DNA from: an uncultured Collinsella sp.
GTDB lineage: Bacteria > Actinomycetota > Coriobacteriia > Coriobacteriales > Coriobacteriaceae
DNA length: 5,841 nucleotides
Reading direction: 5' to 3'
Assembly (NCBI GenBank): GCA_900555745.1
Contig: USMH01000068.1
Location: forward strand, 1-5,841
Part shown: positions 5,790-5,841 of the stretch, piece by piece
Numbering within the stretch: the stretch's first letter is position 1
Layout of the letters: each line of letters begins with the position of its first letter
Notes under the pieces: generated by a model
Database searches by the model: none
Told to the model about the DNA's origin: nothing
What the model saw: the letters and a program-made list of their open reading frames with translations, nothing else
Made by a program: the position numbers and the translations under genes

Positions 5790-5803
5790 TATGAGCGCTC
5801 ATA
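5790..5803. promoter_or_regulatory. Perfect 14-base palindrome in the MetE-like gene's leader (operator candidate)
   Basis: TATGAGCGCTCATA reads the same on both strands and lies 41-54 bases upstream of the ATG at 5749. Upstream of it on the - strand are two -10-like boxes, TATAAA (5824-5829) and TATATT (5816-5821), whose -35 regions fall at or beyond the window edge. If TATAAA is used, the palindrome lies about 14-27 bases after the transcription start, a position where a bound repressor blocks transcription. The symmetric form suits a dimeric DNA-binding protein, but the regulator is unknown. Confidence 0.45.
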
Positions 5804-5841
5804 TGACCATCGTAAAATATACGTTTATAACAGTTTGATAT

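Overview
The window is a GC-rich stretch of bacterial chromosome with compact, mostly single-gene transcription units. The base composition, a bile-salt-hydrolase-type enzyme, strong Shine-Dalgarno sites and GC-rich hairpins with short T-tracts suggest a gut actinobacterium, plausibly of the Coriobacteriia (Collinsella-like). That placement is an inference from gene content and sequence style, not a database result. I see no mobile element, CRISPR array, tRNA, rRNA or riboswitch.

Layout, left to right. Positions 1-362 hold the 3' end of an unrecognised + strand gene with an acidic C-terminus. It converges, across a two-way terminator (385-420), on a - strand bile salt hydrolase / choloylglycine hydrolase gene (442-1407). 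Positions 1408-1651 hold no gene. They carry a probable - strand terminator (1471-1504) and a roughly 105-base imperfect palindrome (1551-1655) whose outer arm includes the stop codon of the next gene. That gene (1652-2071, -) is a short peptide-deformylase homologue in which the catalytic Glu of HExxH is Met. It is transcribed divergently from an AzgA-like nucleobase permease (2265-3575, +), which ends at a clear terminator (3603-3643). A + strand esterase-type alpha/beta hydrolase with a TTG start (3713-4378) follows, and its stop codon lies inside a long two-way terminator hairpin (4375-4420). On the - strand, facing that hairpin, are a possible 17-residue small ORF (4439-4492) and, upstream of it, a core-MetE / YxjG-type methyltransferase gene (4616-5749). 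Its leader contains a perfect 14-base palindrome (5790-5803).

The genes do not form one pathway. They look like independent housekeeping and niche functions: bile acid deconjugation, nucleobase uptake, methionine/homocysteine methyl transfer, and ester hydrolysis. Most to follow up: the active-site change in the deformylase homologue, the long palindrome at its 3' end, the 17-codon ORF with its own ribosome site and terminator, and the operator-like palindrome before the MetE-like gene. I found no convincing large undescribed system.
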